Assembly (NCBI RefSeq): GCF_001545075.1
Contig: NZ_FCOB02000017.1
Span: 1-64,000 of the forward strand
Direction: 5' to 3'
Origin: Caballeronia ptereochthonis
Lineage (GTDB): Bacteria > Pseudomonadota > Gammaproteobacteria > Burkholderiales > Burkholderiaceae
DNA: 64,000 nucleotides
Shown here: piece after piece, positions 1 through 8,200 of the stretch
How positions within the stretch are numbered: the first letter of the stretch is position 1
Layout of the letters: each line of letters starts with the position of its first letter
Notes under the pieces: generated by a model
Told to the model about the DNA's origin: nothing
The model's database searches: none
Seen by the model: the letters and a program-made list of their open reading frames with translations, nothing else
Position numbers and translations under genes: made by a program

Positions 1-375
1 GCGATGCGGCCCAGTAAGCGAAGGAAATTGAACTTGAAGGATCCTCTCGATGCGATATACGACAAGATCGAACGACTGAAGGCCGGCATTCGTGCAAAGG
101 TCGAACATCCGTTTCGAATCCTCAAGCGACAGTTTGGTTATTTGAAGACGCGATACCGGGGGCTGGCGAAGAACACGGCTCAGATCACGACATTATTTGC
201 GTTGGGCAATTTATGGATGATGCGCAAGGCGCTACGCAAAGCGTAAAAGACACCGGAGGTTGAACCCGCTCCCGCACTCTCGATGAGGGCACAAAGTGCG
301 AGCCAATCGTCTCTGCCGTTGACGGACCGAGCCGGATAAAAAACTGCTCCAACGCCTACATGGTGCGCAGGCCTC
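1..375 (+). mobile_element. 3' remnant of an IS5-family insertion sequence
   Basis: The window opens inside an IS5-type transposase gene. After its stop at 246 there is about 130 bp of non-coding sequence ending in TGGTGCGCAGGCCTC near 361-375, which resembles the terminal repeats of IS5-family elements. The sequence beyond it, read on the minus strand, is the interrupted 3' part of a secreted-protein gene, so the element seems to have landed in that gene. The left end lies outside the window, so the terminal repeat and any target duplication cannot be confirmed. The transposase call is solid; the right boundary is inferred. Confidence 0.55.
4..246 (+). pseudogene. IS5-family transposase, C-terminal fragment
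   Basis: The 80 residues contain VEHPFRILKRQFGY followed by TRYRGLAKNTAQ and FALGNLWM. This is the C-terminal DDE-domain block of IS5-family transposases, including the acidic-residue region and the YRGLAKN signature. The catalytic aspartates of the N-terminal half would lie upstream of the window edge, so whether the copy is full length cannot be judged. Family assignment is confident; activity is unknown. Confidence 0.8.
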
Positions 376-704
376 TGAAACCGTGTTCTGCAGAGCGTCC
401 TTAAAATCTACGATTGCCATTTTTGGATTATCCGCCGCGACATGGCCGCTTATATTCATATCTCCTTCTGAGCCGCAGTCAATCCGATTTCCGTATTGAG
501 CAACAAAACAATACGCCCCTTTAATTCACCAGAACTGTCTTCGGTCAAGAATAGATCGGAAACTGAATACGGTTTATCCAATCCTGCGGAACTTTCAATT
601 TTCTCCCATTTACCATTAAAGGGGGACAGCGCAGCAGAACATACCAACGGAATGCAGCAAGCCACAACGATGAACAATCTGCAAACACATGCGTTAGTCA
701 CCAT
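376..704 (-). pseudogene. Disrupted secreted protein, probable immunity partner of the GH108 effector
   Basis: An ATG at 704 is preceded by GAGGG six bases upstream and begins a signal peptide (MVTNACVCRLFIVVACC...CSAA). The frame runs through FNGKWEKIESSAG and then hits a stop at 456. If one base is added to the four-C run at 516-519, the frame instead continues as GAYCFVAQYGNRIDCGSEGD and MNISGHVAADNPKMAIVDF. That reads like genuine protein and joins an open frame that ends at the insertion-sequence boundary near 376. The gene therefore looks broken twice, by a one-base deletion in a homopolymer and by the insertion. Position directly behind a lysozyme-like effector suggests an immunity role, which is inference. 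A sequencing error in the homopolymer is possible. Confidence 0.5.
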
Positions 705-1568
705 CTCGACCCTCACATTGAGACAATCATCAACACGATTAAGCCATCCCTTTAAGAACACTATCTGATACTGATTTTTTACAGTAATGTTTGTATAGTA
801 CTGTCGCCGAAGATCTGCGATTTCGTTAAGTAACGTATCTTGGTCATCGATCTTATTTAATGCGTCTACAGTAGACTCACCCATGCCACCATCGACTTTG
901 ATGCCAGCGCCATGGTTATCATTGAGAAAATTCTGTATCTGCTTGGCGGCTCCGCCAGACGTAATCGTCCAATCGTAGATCATCAAAGCCACGCGCATAT
1001 CAGTGAATTTGCAAAATCCTTTGGGCTCCCAATATCGCTTCAGATATATTTTCTCTGCTTGATCGCTTGTCAAGTTCTTTAAGTTCTCTAGCGTTGGCTC
1101 GATACCCAGATCCTCTTGCGCGTAGGCTTGCCAGGCATTCCATGCGATGCCATGGTTGGTAGGTCCACCCTTGTCATTCGCGTTATTCACGTACCCACCT
1201 TCGTGCTTGAGAATAACGGCTGATATCGACTTAAACTTTTCCGCACAATCACAGCTTCTTGCGAAATTCGCTCGAAGTGCAATCGGATGAATGTGGAAGA
1301 CATCCGATGCAGGGAAGCCCGGCGCCGCTGCCTTCACCTCATCCCACCACGTGAGCGCCTCGATTCGCTTTTGCTCTTCCTCGTGCTGCTGCTTGGGGCC
1401 TGTTTGCTTCTCCAGCTCGACGATCAACTGCTTCCACTTCGACGGGTTCGCCCACTCGCTTTCGTGCTTGACGATCAACCGCGATGCCGCCTGCATCAGC
1501 CACGGATACGCGCCGCGCTCGGTCTGCGATAGCGTGCACAACTCGTCCGCCGCCTGTTTTGCCGTCAC
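456..1568 (-). CDS. GH108 lysozyme-like type VI effector, 5'-damaged and fused at its 3' end
   Basis: Residues about 20-105 (PWLMQAASRLIVKHESEW, WWDEVK, FHIHPIA) match the middle region common in Burkholderia peptidoglycan-hydrolase effectors. Residues about 115-280 form a glycoside hydrolase 108 domain with a peptidoglycan-binding tail: ILKHEGGYVNN carries the expected catalytic Glu (E123), followed by MIYDW and GWLNRVDD. Such proteins cleave cell-wall glycan in rival cells. From residue 289 the frame runs without a stop into the signal peptide of the next gene, so translation would give a chimera. At the 5' end, another frame reads MFKVYDRLFKKGDGKT just upstream, suggesting an indel cut off the true N-terminus; the GTG at 1568 is only the first start in frame. 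The domain is confident; function as encoded is doubtful. Confidence 0.65.
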   Translation of the reverse strand: MTAKQAADELCTLSQTERGAYPWLMQAASRLIVKHESEWANPSKWKQLIVELEKQTGPKQQHEEEQKRIEALTWWDEVKAAAPGFPASDVFHIHPIALRANFARSCDCAEKFKSISAVILKHEGGYVNNANDKGGPTNHGIAWNAWQAYAQEDLGIEPTLENLKNLTSDQAEKIYLKRYWEPKGFCKFTDMRVALMIYDWTITSGGAAKQIQNFLNDNHGAGIKVDGGMGESTVDALNKIDDQDTLLNEIADLRRQYYTNITVKNQYQIVFLKGWLNRVDDCLNVRVEMVTNACVCRLFIVVACCIPLVCSAALSPFNGKWEKIESSAGLDKPYSVSDLFLTEDSSGELKGRIVLLLNTEIGLTAAQKEI

Positions 1569-1635
1569 CCTTCTTGAACAGACGGTCGTATACCTTGAAC
1601 ATCAACGGGCTGATGTTCGCGTTTTATTTGCTATT

Positions 1636-1708
1636 GAGCATTTTTTCATCTGCTTTGCTGCAGCGCCGGATTGATTGTCCAGTCATATATCATCATTGCA
1701 GCGCGCAT
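1636..1708 (-). pseudogene. Relic of a second GH108 effector copy
   Basis: Just after the stop of the 264-residue secreted protein, the minus strand reads MRAAMMIYDWTIN. This closely matches MRVALMIYDWTIT inside the GH108 domain of the neighbouring gene. After a one-base frame change it continues SGAAAKQMKK, matching SGGAAKQIQN. The match is short but in the right order, so the stretch is best explained as what is left of a duplicated or exchanged effector module. Confidence 0.6.
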
Positions 1709-1717
1709 ATGTAAATC

Positions 1718-2512
1718 CTAATTTGCGTTCTTTGTCTGCGACTCAACATCAAGCGCACTACACATTAGCCACATGTCTATTCGCTTGGCGCCTCCCGAAT
1801 AATTTACTTCGCACCATCCAGCTGTAACTTTCTCAACTACCGCTCGATCTCCTGCGATCAAGTATTTTTTCGTCTTACTTTTAACGTTGGGCTCTTCGAA
1901 CAGGTAGGATTTAAATTTCACCCGAACAGGAGTTTTGCTATCGTCAATCATAAGCGAAGCAAAAGGCGAATCTATTGCCTGCTGAACATCGTTCTTGGAC
2001 ATGTAAGGGAATCGGTATATTACCCTCTTTCCATCGGATAGCCAACTGTAATCAGCTCCAAACCAATCAGAGGCACGCTCATCTCGATGCAAGATATTCC
2101 CGGATGGGTAAAAAACAGAAACAGAGTAGAACTTGCCAGAAGAGTTTGGCTCCACAAGAGAGTTTCGCACCTCCATTGAATGGATTACGAATACCTGATC
2201 ACGGTGATCGCGACCAACCTTCCTGGAAAAGGCGTCAACAATTACACCAGGGGTCTCGTCATAAAGCAGCCCTCGCCCTTCTGCCTTTGCCGGCACATTT
2301 CCATTGGCAATATAATACAAAGAAATCGAATCCGTACCGAGCGGCGCTCCAGTCTTGGGGTCGAGTGTCGGCTCTTGGACAAAGCAAATAGTTCCGTTCT
2401 TCATGATCAGTGGTTTATAACTCTGTTGGCCATGAAGGTCTGCACACGTACTTTTGGCGCATACTGAACTGCTTATAAGAATGATCGCCAGGAAAATTTT
2501 ATTCTTAATCAT
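1718..2512 (-). CDS. Secreted protein of unknown family, possible effector-immunity protein
   Basis: The 264-residue protein begins with a clear signal peptide (MIKNKIFLAIILISSSVCAKS) and has several cysteines after it (CADLHG, GTICFVQ, GWCEVNY, LMCSALD), as expected for a periplasmic protein with disulfides. No enzyme motif is evident. It lies immediately upstream of the GH108 effector on the same strand, with a GH108 relic between. Periplasmic localisation beside a cell-wall-cleaving effector suggests it protects the producer, perhaps against the effector now represented only by the relic. That role is inferred from context. Its base composition is clearly more A+T rich than the genes to its right. 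Confidence 0.55.
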   Translation of the reverse strand: MIKNKIFLAIILISSSVCAKSTCADLHGQQSYKPLIMKNGTICFVQEPTLDPKTGAPLGTDSISLYYIANGNVPAKAEGRGLLYDETPGVIVDAFSRKVGRDHRDQVFVIHSMEVRNSLVEPNSSGKFYSVSVFYPSGNILHRDERASDWFGADYSWLSDGKRVIYRFPYMSKNDVQQAIDSPFASLMIDDSKTPVRVKFKSYLFEEPNVKSKTKKYLIAGDRAVVEKVTAGWCEVNYSGGAKRIDMWLMCSALDVESQTKNAN

Positions 2513-2538
2513 CAGTGCACCCGGATGAATAATCTTGA

Positions 2539-2886
2539 TTGAATATGGTGGAAATTTCTCTCTTGAACATCGTGCGCCTGAAGCTCGCGAAGGTCGCGGA
2601 CCGTCTGCGCCGTCAGCACGACGTCGAGCTGACGTGCGACGAGTCGCTGATCGGTACGATGGCCGAGCTGTGTCTTGCTCGCGAATCCGGCGCGCGCAAC
2701 GTCGATGCGTTCCTCAACCAGCACATCCTGCCGACGGTGTCGCGCGAGTTGCTGGTGCGCATGGCCAGCGGCGCCGCGCCCGCCAAGATCGCACTGTCGA
2801 GTTCGGCGGAGGGCAACCTGACGATCGATTTCGTCGACCGCGGCGAGCCGGTGGACGCCGCGGCGCCCGCGCCGGCCATCGCGTAG
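2539..2886 (+). pseudogene. tssH: TssH/ClpV ATPase, C-terminal fragment
   Basis: From about residue 11 (IVRLKLAKVADRLRRQHDVELTCDE... in part) through SGARNVDAFLNQHILPTVSREL the sequence is the C-terminal D2-small domain of ClpV, the AAA+ ATPase that recycles the contracted type VI sheath. A full ClpV has roughly 850-900 residues; here only about 105 remain. The first ten residues, starting at a TTG, do not belong to the family, so the homology break lies near 2569. This is exactly where the A+T-rich effector block ends, suggesting that its arrival or a recombination removed the rest of the gene. tssE follows 12 bp downstream. Confidence 0.85.
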
Positions 2887-2898
2887 CGGAGCGACACC

Positions 2899-3327
2899 AT
2901 GCCGGCCGGACCCTCTCTCTACGACATGCTGCTTGGCCAGATCGGTGGTGAGCCGCTTAGCGCGTATGACGACCGGACGCTCGAGTGTATGAGCGTGCAG
3001 CTGAACGTGCAGCGCATCCTGAACACGCGCGCGGGTGCGCTGAAGCACCTGCCTGACTACGGCCTGCCGGATCTGACCAACATCTACAAGGCATTGCCGG
3101 CGTCTGCCCACCTGCTCAAGGAGCAGATGGAGGCGACGCTGATCAAGTACGAGCCACGCATCCGGTCGATCGACGTCGAGATCCTCCAGAACGACGATCC
3201 CGGCGTGCTGGTGAGCTTCGAGATGACGTGCCATCTGAAGAAGGCCGGGTTGGTTCGGTTTGGCACGTACGTCGAACCACCCGGGCGCATGCACGTAAAA
3301 CGACAACAGGCGAAATCCGGCGGGTAA
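2899..3327 (+). CDS. tssE: Type VI secretion baseplate subunit TssE (gp25-like)
   Basis: The 142 residues match the TssE/gp25 family: PSLYDMLLG near the start, SVQLNVQRILNTRAGALKHLPDYGLPDL in the middle, and the EPRI...VSFEMTC core of the lysozyme-like gp25 fold. TssE is a wedge protein of the type VI baseplate. Length is normal and no frame damage is seen. It is an orphan: the only other core type VI gene nearby is a truncated tssH, so it cannot build an apparatus from this locus alone. Start chosen at ATG 2899, which follows GGAG with good spacing. Confidence 0.85.
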   Translation: MPAGPSLYDMLLGQIGGEPLSAYDDRTLECMSVQLNVQRILNTRAGALKHLPDYGLPDLTNIYKALPASAHLLKEQMEATLIKYEPRIRSIDVEILQNDDPGVLVSFEMTCHLKKAGLVRFGTYVEPPGRMHVKRQQAKSGG

Positions 3328-3602
3328 CAAGCGGTTGGGGCGCGTGCAGCCGGCATGGCGGTTTGCCTCGATTGAACAGCCGATCTGTATTGATGTTCAA
3401 AGATTCAAAGCGTCCCATCCTCCATCTGCCCCACCGCGCGCCCGTTTCCCGCATCGACCGTCAGGCTGTCCATGCGGTGCGCAAGGCGAACGGCCGCGCG
3501 GCACGCAGATGCGCGGCACGGCCGAGAAGATCACGGGCAGGATGCAGGCAAAGCTCGGCGCCGCAGTGGACGCGATGCGCCGTGTCAAGAAGTAGCCGCG
3601 CC

Positions 3603-4070
3603 TCAGAACCCCAGGTCGCTCAGGCCCGGATGGTCGTCGGGCCGGCGGCCGAGCGGCCAGTGATACTTGCGGTCCGATTCCTTGATCGGCAAATCGTTGA
3701 TGGACGCGTGGCGGTGCGTCATCAGCCCCGCCTCGTTGAATTCCCAGTTCTCGTTGCCGTAGCTGCGATACCAGTTGCTGGCGTCGTCGTGCCATTCGTA
3801 CGCGAAGCGCACCGCGATACGGTTGCCCTTGTACGCCCATAGCTCCTTGATGAGCCGATAGTCGAGCTCGCGCGCCCACTTGCGGCGCAGGAACGCGACC
3901 ACTTCCGCGCGGCCGTTCGCAAACTCCGCGCGATTGCGCCAGCGCGTGTCTTCGCTATAGGCAAGCGACACACGCTCGGGCTCGCGCGTGTTCCACGCGT
4001 CCTCCGCGAGACGAACCTTCAGCCTGGCCGATTCTTCATCGAACGGCGGGAATGGCGGCTTGCTTTCCAT
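3603..4070 (-). CDS. DUF1348 (NTF2/SnoaL-like) family protein
   Basis: About 155 residues with the DUF1348 hallmarks: [63 protein letters not shown] and a C-terminal [23 protein letters not shown] (read in parts). The fold is a nuclear-transport-factor-2-like cone; function in bacteria is not established. The start at 4070 is preceded by AGAGGA with proper spacing; the longer open frame to 4133 has no such site. It is divergent from a TetR gene, and the two palindromes between them suggest direct control by that regulator. Confidence 0.85.
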   Translation of the reverse strand: MESKPPFPPFDEESARLKVRLAEDAWNTREPERVSLAYSEDTRWRNRAEFANGRAEVVAFLRRKWARELDYRLIKELWAYKGNRIAVRFAYEWHDDASNWYRSYGNENWEFNEAGLMTHRHASINDLPIKESDRKYHWPLGRRPDDHPGLSDLGF

Positions 4071-4105
4071 GGCGAATCCTCTTTGACGTGGGTAATGACG
4101 GACGA

Positions 4106-4125
4106 AGTAGACAGACTTGTCTACT
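4106..4125. promoter_or_regulatory. TetR operator candidate 1 (perfect 8-bp arms)
   Basis: AGTAGACAGACTTGTCTACT has 8-base arms (AGTAGACA / TGTCTACT) around four bases. The inner motif GTAGAC-N6-GTCTAC occurs again at 4144-4161. It lies just upstream of the DUF1348 start, between two divergent genes. Confidence 0.75.
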
Positions 4126-4143
4126 CGACGCACTCTAGCGCAG

Positions 4144-4161
4144 GTAGACGAACCTGTCTAC
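4144..4161. promoter_or_regulatory. TetR operator candidate 2
   Basis: GTAGACGAACCTGTCTAC repeats the GTAGAC-N6-GTCTAC pattern of the first palindrome, 37 bp away centre to centre. It ends 10 bp before the TetR start codon, a position suited to autorepression. Confidence 0.75.
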
Positions 4162-4171
4162 AATCGGCTGC

Positions 4172-4759
4172 ATGAAACCTGCAGCTTCCCCAGTCGAAAT
4201 CGCGGACCTCTTGCCGGAGGCGCGCATCCTGCACACCGCTCACGATCTCTTCTATCGCGACGGCATTCGCGCGACGGGCATCGATCGCGTGATCGCCGAG
4301 TCGGGCGTCGCGAAGAAGACCTTCTATCGCTATTTTCCGAGCAAGGACGATCTGATCGTCGCGTTTCTGGATCATCGCCACCAAGTCTGGATGGCGTGGT
4401 TTTGCGACGCCCTGCAGCGCCATGGCGGCACGCTCTCGGCGCTCGTGCCGGCGCTGGCGGAATGGTTCGGCAGCGACGCCTATCGCGGATGCGCGTTCAT
4501 CAACTCGGTCGTGGAAGTCGGCGGCACGCTGCCGCAGGCGGTGGACATTTCACGACGTCACAAGCGCGACATGACCGCGGCGATCCGCGCGCTCATGCCG
4601 GCTTCGCGCACATCGAAGGCCGACGCGCAGGCGCTCGCGCTCGCGGTCGATGGCGCCATCGTCGCGGCGCAATTCGCGCCCTCGCCCGCGGAGGCGCTGA
4701 AGGCGCTCGCGCGCGTGGTGCGCGCGTTCCGGAACGGCGCGAGCGCGAGCGCGAAGTGA
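4172..4759 (+). CDS. TetR/AcrR family transcriptional regulator
   Basis: The 195-residue protein has an N-terminal helix-turn-helix (about residues 15-62: RILHTAHDLFYRDGIRATGI, then VIAESGVAKKTFYRYFPSKDDLI) typical of TetR repressors, and a variable C-terminal ligand domain. The segment FINSVVEVG is common in the subgroup that controls oxidoreductase or NTF2-like genes. It is divergent from the DUF1348 gene with paired palindromes between them, so autoregulation and repression of that neighbour are likely. The ligand cannot be read from sequence. It converges with the TolC-type gene, ending 6 bp from its stop. Confidence 0.9.
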   Translation: MKPAASPVEIADLLPEARILHTAHDLFYRDGIRATGIDRVIAESGVAKKTFYRYFPSKDDLIVAFLDHRHQVWMAWFCDALQRHGGTLSALVPALAEWFGSDAYRGCAFINSVVEVGGTLPQAVDISRRHKRDMTAAIRALMPASRTSKADAQALALAVDGAIVAAQFAPSPAEALKALARVVRAFRNGASASAK

Positions 4760-4765
4760 GCGCCG

Positions 4766-6088
4766 CTACCTGGGCGCGGTTCCTGGCGCGCAGCAAAGCA
4801 TCGAGGTCATCGATTCGATGTCGGCCGTGCTCAGGGTGGCGACGTCGGCCTTGAGTTGCAGGAGCGCGACGATTGCGCTGTAGCGCGATCGCAAGAGGTC
4901 GCGCTTCGCCGTGTAGAGCGTATCGATGGCGCGCAGGACATCGGCGCTCGCGCGGCTGCCGACCTTGTAGCCGACTTCCGTCGCGTGAAGCGCGTCGCCC
5001 GCCGTCGCGACGAGACGCGATAGCGAATCGGTTTTCATGCGCTCGCGCACGTATTGCGCATAGTTGTCGCGTGCCGACGCTTCGGCTTGCACCGACGCCG
5101 CCACGAAGCCCTGCTCCGCCTTGTCCTCCAGTGCGAGCGACTGCCTGACTCGCGCCTGAATCTCGCCGCCCGAGAAGAGCGGGATCTGCACCTGCAACAT
5201 GCCGACGGTCGTCGTCGTGGGACGCGAGTAGCCTCCCGCTGCGCCCGCCGGCGAATAGCTGCCCGTCACGCTGACGACGGGATAACCCGCCGAACGCGCC
5301 TTGGCCGAATCGAGTCTGGCAATCTCCCAGCCGAGTTGCTTCGACTGCACGCCGTAACCGCTGGTCCTTGCCTGCTCCGCCCAGACCTCTTCGCCCTCCG
5401 CCAGACCTGGCAGCGTCATGCCGGGCGGCAGTGCGGCAAGCGTCGAAAACGCGCGCCCGGTGACTTGCTGCACGGCGCGACGCTTGATGCCCAGATTCTG
5501 CTGCGCGTCCATCAACTGCAATTGAGCCTGTTCGCGCGCGGTCGCCATCTCCTGCTCGTCGATCAGCGTCGCCTCGCCCGCCGCCCGCTTGCGGCGGACC
5601 TGATCGCGCTGGACATCGATGGCTTTCGAATATTCCTGCGAGCGCTTCACTTCGTCTTCCGCGGCAAGTTCGTCGAAGTACGCGCGCACCGCCCGGAGGA
5701 TCGACGTCTGCCGGGCGCCCGCAAAATCGACGGCGCCCTGCGCCACGACGAAATCCGCCTGGCGATAGGCCGTCCACTTGCTCCAGTCGAAGAGCGGTTG
5801 AGACACGTTGACCATCCAGCCGCTCTGCCAGTAGTCCTGCCTCGGAAAACCATCCATGTCGATGCGGTTGTACGCGCGTCCCCAGCCGCCCGTGATCTGC
5901 GGCAGCAATGCCGCGCGCGCTATCGGCACGGACAGCTTCGCCGCCTCGTAGCTGGCGCGCGCCTGCGCGAGTTCCGCGTCGTAGTCGAGCGCTTGCTGGA
6001 CAATGGCGACGAGATCGTCGGCGCGCGCGACGTGCGCGTATCCCATGGTGCACGCCAGCACCCATGCGGCCAGCGTTCGCTTAAGCAT
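4766..6088 (-). CDS. TolC-family outer-membrane channel of a type I secretion system
   Basis: From ATG 6088 the protein has 440 residues, normal for TolC. It begins with a signal peptide (MLKRTLAAWVLACTMGYAHVARA) and has the internally repeated outer-membrane efflux architecture, with strand-type segments WMVNVSQPLFDWSKW and VQIPLFSGGEI and long helices rich in Ala, Gln, Glu and Arg. It overlaps the stop of the upstream exporter gene by 8 bp, implying translational coupling. Together with the ABC exporter and HlyD adaptor it would carry substrate from cytoplasm to medium in one step. The longer open frame back to 6181 lies inside the exporter gene and is not needed. Confidence 0.9.
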   Translation of the reverse strand: MLKRTLAAWVLACTMGYAHVARADDLVAIVQQALDYDAELAQARASYEAAKLSVPIARAALLPQITGGWGRAYNRIDMDGFPRQDYWQSGWMVNVSQPLFDWSKWTAYRQADFVVAQGAVDFAGARQTSILRAVRAYFDELAAEDEVKRSQEYSKAIDVQRDQVRRKRAAGEATLIDEQEMATAREQAQLQLMDAQQNLGIKRRAVQQVTGRAFSTLAALPPGMTLPGLAEGEEVWAEQARTSGYGVQSKQLGWEIARLDSAKARSAGYPVVSVTGSYSPAGAAGGYSRPTTTTVGMLQVQIPLFSGGEIQARVRQSLALEDKAEQGFVAASVQAEASARDNYAQYVRERMKTDSLSRLVATAGDALHATEVGYKVGSRASADVLRAIDTLYTAKRDLLRSRYSAIVALLQLKADVATLSTADIESMTSMLCCAPGTAPR

Positions 6089-8198
6089 GGAGCGCATCCT
6101 GCGTCGACACCGCTTGCGAACTGCCTTCGCGCACGAGCGCTCCGTCTTCGAAGCGATAGTGAATGTCGAACCACGATGCAAGCGACATATCGTGCGTGAT
6201 GACCACCACGGTTCGATCCAGACCGCGCAACAGCGCTGCGATACGCTGGACGGAAGCCGGGTCGAGGTTCGAGGTCGGCTCGTCGAGCAGCAGCACTTCC
6301 CGCTGCTGGTAGAGCGCGCGCGCGAGCAGGAGCCGCTGCCGCTGACCGGCGGAAATGTTCGCGATGGTGTCGCTGATCACGGTGCGCGTGCGCATCGGCA
6401 GGCGCATGATGTCCTGGAGCAGGCCGACGTCGTTCAATATCTCGTGGATGCGGTCTTCGTCCGCCTGTCCCGCGAACAGCGTGACGTTATCGGCAATCGA
6501 GCCGTGCAGAATGATGTCGCCCTGGCGCATGTGCGCCTGGTGGCGGCGGATTTCATCGACGGCGAGGTTCGGCCATGCGATCCCGTTCAGCGCGATATGT
6601 CCTTCCTGCAGCGGTTCGGCCGCGGACAGCAGTTTGAACAGCGTGGATTTGCCGCTTCCCGACGGCCCGGTGATGACGATCTTGTCGCCTTTGCGGATAT
6701 CGACGCTTGCATGCCTCAGAACGGGCTGATCGGAGATGCCGTAGCTGAACGTGACGTCGCTCACTTCGATGCGTTCGAAATGACGCACTTCCGTGGCGCG
6801 CTGCGAGTCGGTCAGCGGCGTATAGCGCTCGTTTTCGCTTTCGACGATGTCGTCGACGCGCGCGGTGGGCACGCTCAACATGAAATACTGGAACATCGCG
6901 TTGATGGCGCTGGCCAGCCGCTCGGACATCAGCGACTTGTAGATCAGGAATGAATAGAACACGCCGACGGACACCTTGCCGCCCAGCATGAGGCGCGCGG
7001 CCATCCACGTAATGATGATAGTGTCCGCATAATTGACGAGCTTGAGTATCGCGTCGCGCGCGCAGGTCAGACGGCTGCTTTGAAGCAGCGCCGCCGCATA
7101 GGCCTTGAACAGCGTCATGTAGATCGCCGTGCGCCGCGTTTCGCCTTGCGCGAGCTTGAGCAGTGACGCGGCGCGAATCGTCTCGATCATCGAGTCGTCG
7201 CAGCGTGCGGAAGTTTCCAGCACGAGCGCATGGGTATCGCGCATCGCCGGGAACATGCTCAGCGCGACGATCACATAGAGCGCGAACACCGCCAGCGCGA
7301 CGGCCGTGAGCTGCCGGCTCTGAATCAGCATCAGCACGAGCGCGAGCGCACCTACGGTCAGATCGATATACAGCGAGATCGAGGTGCGCGTGGAATAGGC
7401 GCTGATTTCATCCTGTGCCTTCACGCGTGCGAACACGTCGCCGACATGACGCTTCTCGAACCACGACATCGGATTGCGCAGCAGGTGTGCCACGAGGCCT
7501 TCGGTGGAGTTGATCTGCGCCACGCCGTAAAGCAGTTCGGTCAGATACTTCTGGACGTATTCGCTCAACGCGCCCAACAGAAAAATGCTGGCAAACGTAA
7601 TGACGAGCACGTTCAGGAGGTTGCGATTGTCCGCGGCGACGACGTAATCGAGCACGAGATTGCCGAAGTACGGCATCGCCAGGATTGCGAACTGACTGCC
7701 CAGCGCAACGAAAAGTACTTTGCCGATCTGCCCTTTCAGCAGCGGATTGAGCGTCCGAACGCGCCTGAGCGCTGCCGGCACCCGCGACTTCGCGCGTATG
7801 CGAGGCATCTGCGGCGTTGGCGCGAATTCCAGCAGAAACCCCGATACGGCGGCGCGGAACGTGTCCATCGACACGCGCCGCCGGCCCGTCGCAGGGTCGA
7901 TGATGCTGATATAGCCGCGGCTGACCTTCTCGAACACGACGAAGTGCGCTCCGCCGAAATGCAGGATCGAGCCCTTCTTGACCTCAGACAGATGAGACGG
8001 GTCAAAACGATAAGCTTGTACCGCCAGGCCGAAATCGACGGCCACGTCGTACAAGTCCATCAATGTCAGGCCATTGGCTGAAATCGGCTTATAGGCCGAC
8101 AGCTCCCGCACCTCGGTGGCCCGGCCCACGTGCGACAGCACCATCGCCAGACAGGCGTATCCGCACTCGGCGACTTCATTCTGATAGATAACTCGCAA
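6081..8198 (-). CDS. ABC exporter with N-terminal C39 leader peptidase (bacteriocin-type)
   Basis: About 705 residues in three parts. An N-terminal C39 peptidase has the catalytic Cys in NEVAECGYACLAM, the His in GGAHFVVFEKV and the Asp in IIDPATGRR, so it should cut after double glycine. A six-helix membrane domain follows (about residues 140-430), then a nucleotide-binding domain with Walker A GPSGSGKST, a slightly unusual signature NISAGQRQR, Walker B VLLLDEPTSNLD and switch THD. It belongs with CvaB/RaxB exporters that trim and export peptides. A TTG at 8198 is spaced eight bases from GAGG and is preferred; a TTG at 8204 overlaps the HlyD stop. Three double-glycine peptides upstream are the obvious cargo. 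Confidence 0.92.
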   Translation of the reverse strand: MRVIYQNEVAECGYACLAMVLSHVGRATEVRELSAYKPISANGLTLMDLYDVAVDFGLAVQAYRFDPSHLSEVKKGSILHFGGAHFVVFEKVSRGYISIIDPATGRRRVSMDTFRAAVSGFLLEFAPTPQMPRIRAKSRVPAALRRVRTLNPLLKGQIGKVLFVALGSQFAILAMPYFGNLVLDYVVAADNRNLLNVLVITFASIFLLGALSEYVQKYLTELLYGVAQINSTEGLVAHLLRNPMSWFEKRHVGDVFARVKAQDEISAYSTRTSISLYIDLTVGALALVLMLIQSRQLTAVALAVFALYVIVALSMFPAMRDTHALVLETSARCDDSMIETIRAASLLKLAQGETRRTAIYMTLFKAYAAALLQSSRLTCARDAILKLVNYADTIIITWMAARLMLGGKVSVGVFYSFLIYKSLMSERLASAINAMFQYFMLSVPTARVDDIVESENERYTPLTDSQRATEVRHFERIEVSDVTFSYGISDQPVLRHASVDIRKGDKIVITGPSGSGKSTLFKLLSAAEPLQEGHIALNGIAWPNLAVDEIRRHQAHMRQGDIILHGSIADNVTLFAGQADEDRIHEILNDVGLLQDIMRLPMRTRTVISDTIANISAGQRQRLLLARALYQQREVLLLDEPTSNLDPASVQRIAALLRGLDRTVVVITHDMSLASWFDIHYRFEDGALVREGSSQAVSTQDALHA

Positions 8199-8200
8199 CT

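Noticed and set aside
232..459. A 75-residue frame starting MNISGHVAADNP as an independent gene
   Set aside because: Its start is only two bases from AAGGAG, and it fits better as the frameshifted continuation of the upstream secreted-protein gene, read into IS sequence at its end.
3335..3595. An 86-residue open frame ending RGTAEKITGRMQAKLGAAVDAMRRVKK
   Set aside because: The last part vaguely resembles CsbD-like proteins, but the first half is unconvincing and there is no supporting start signal.
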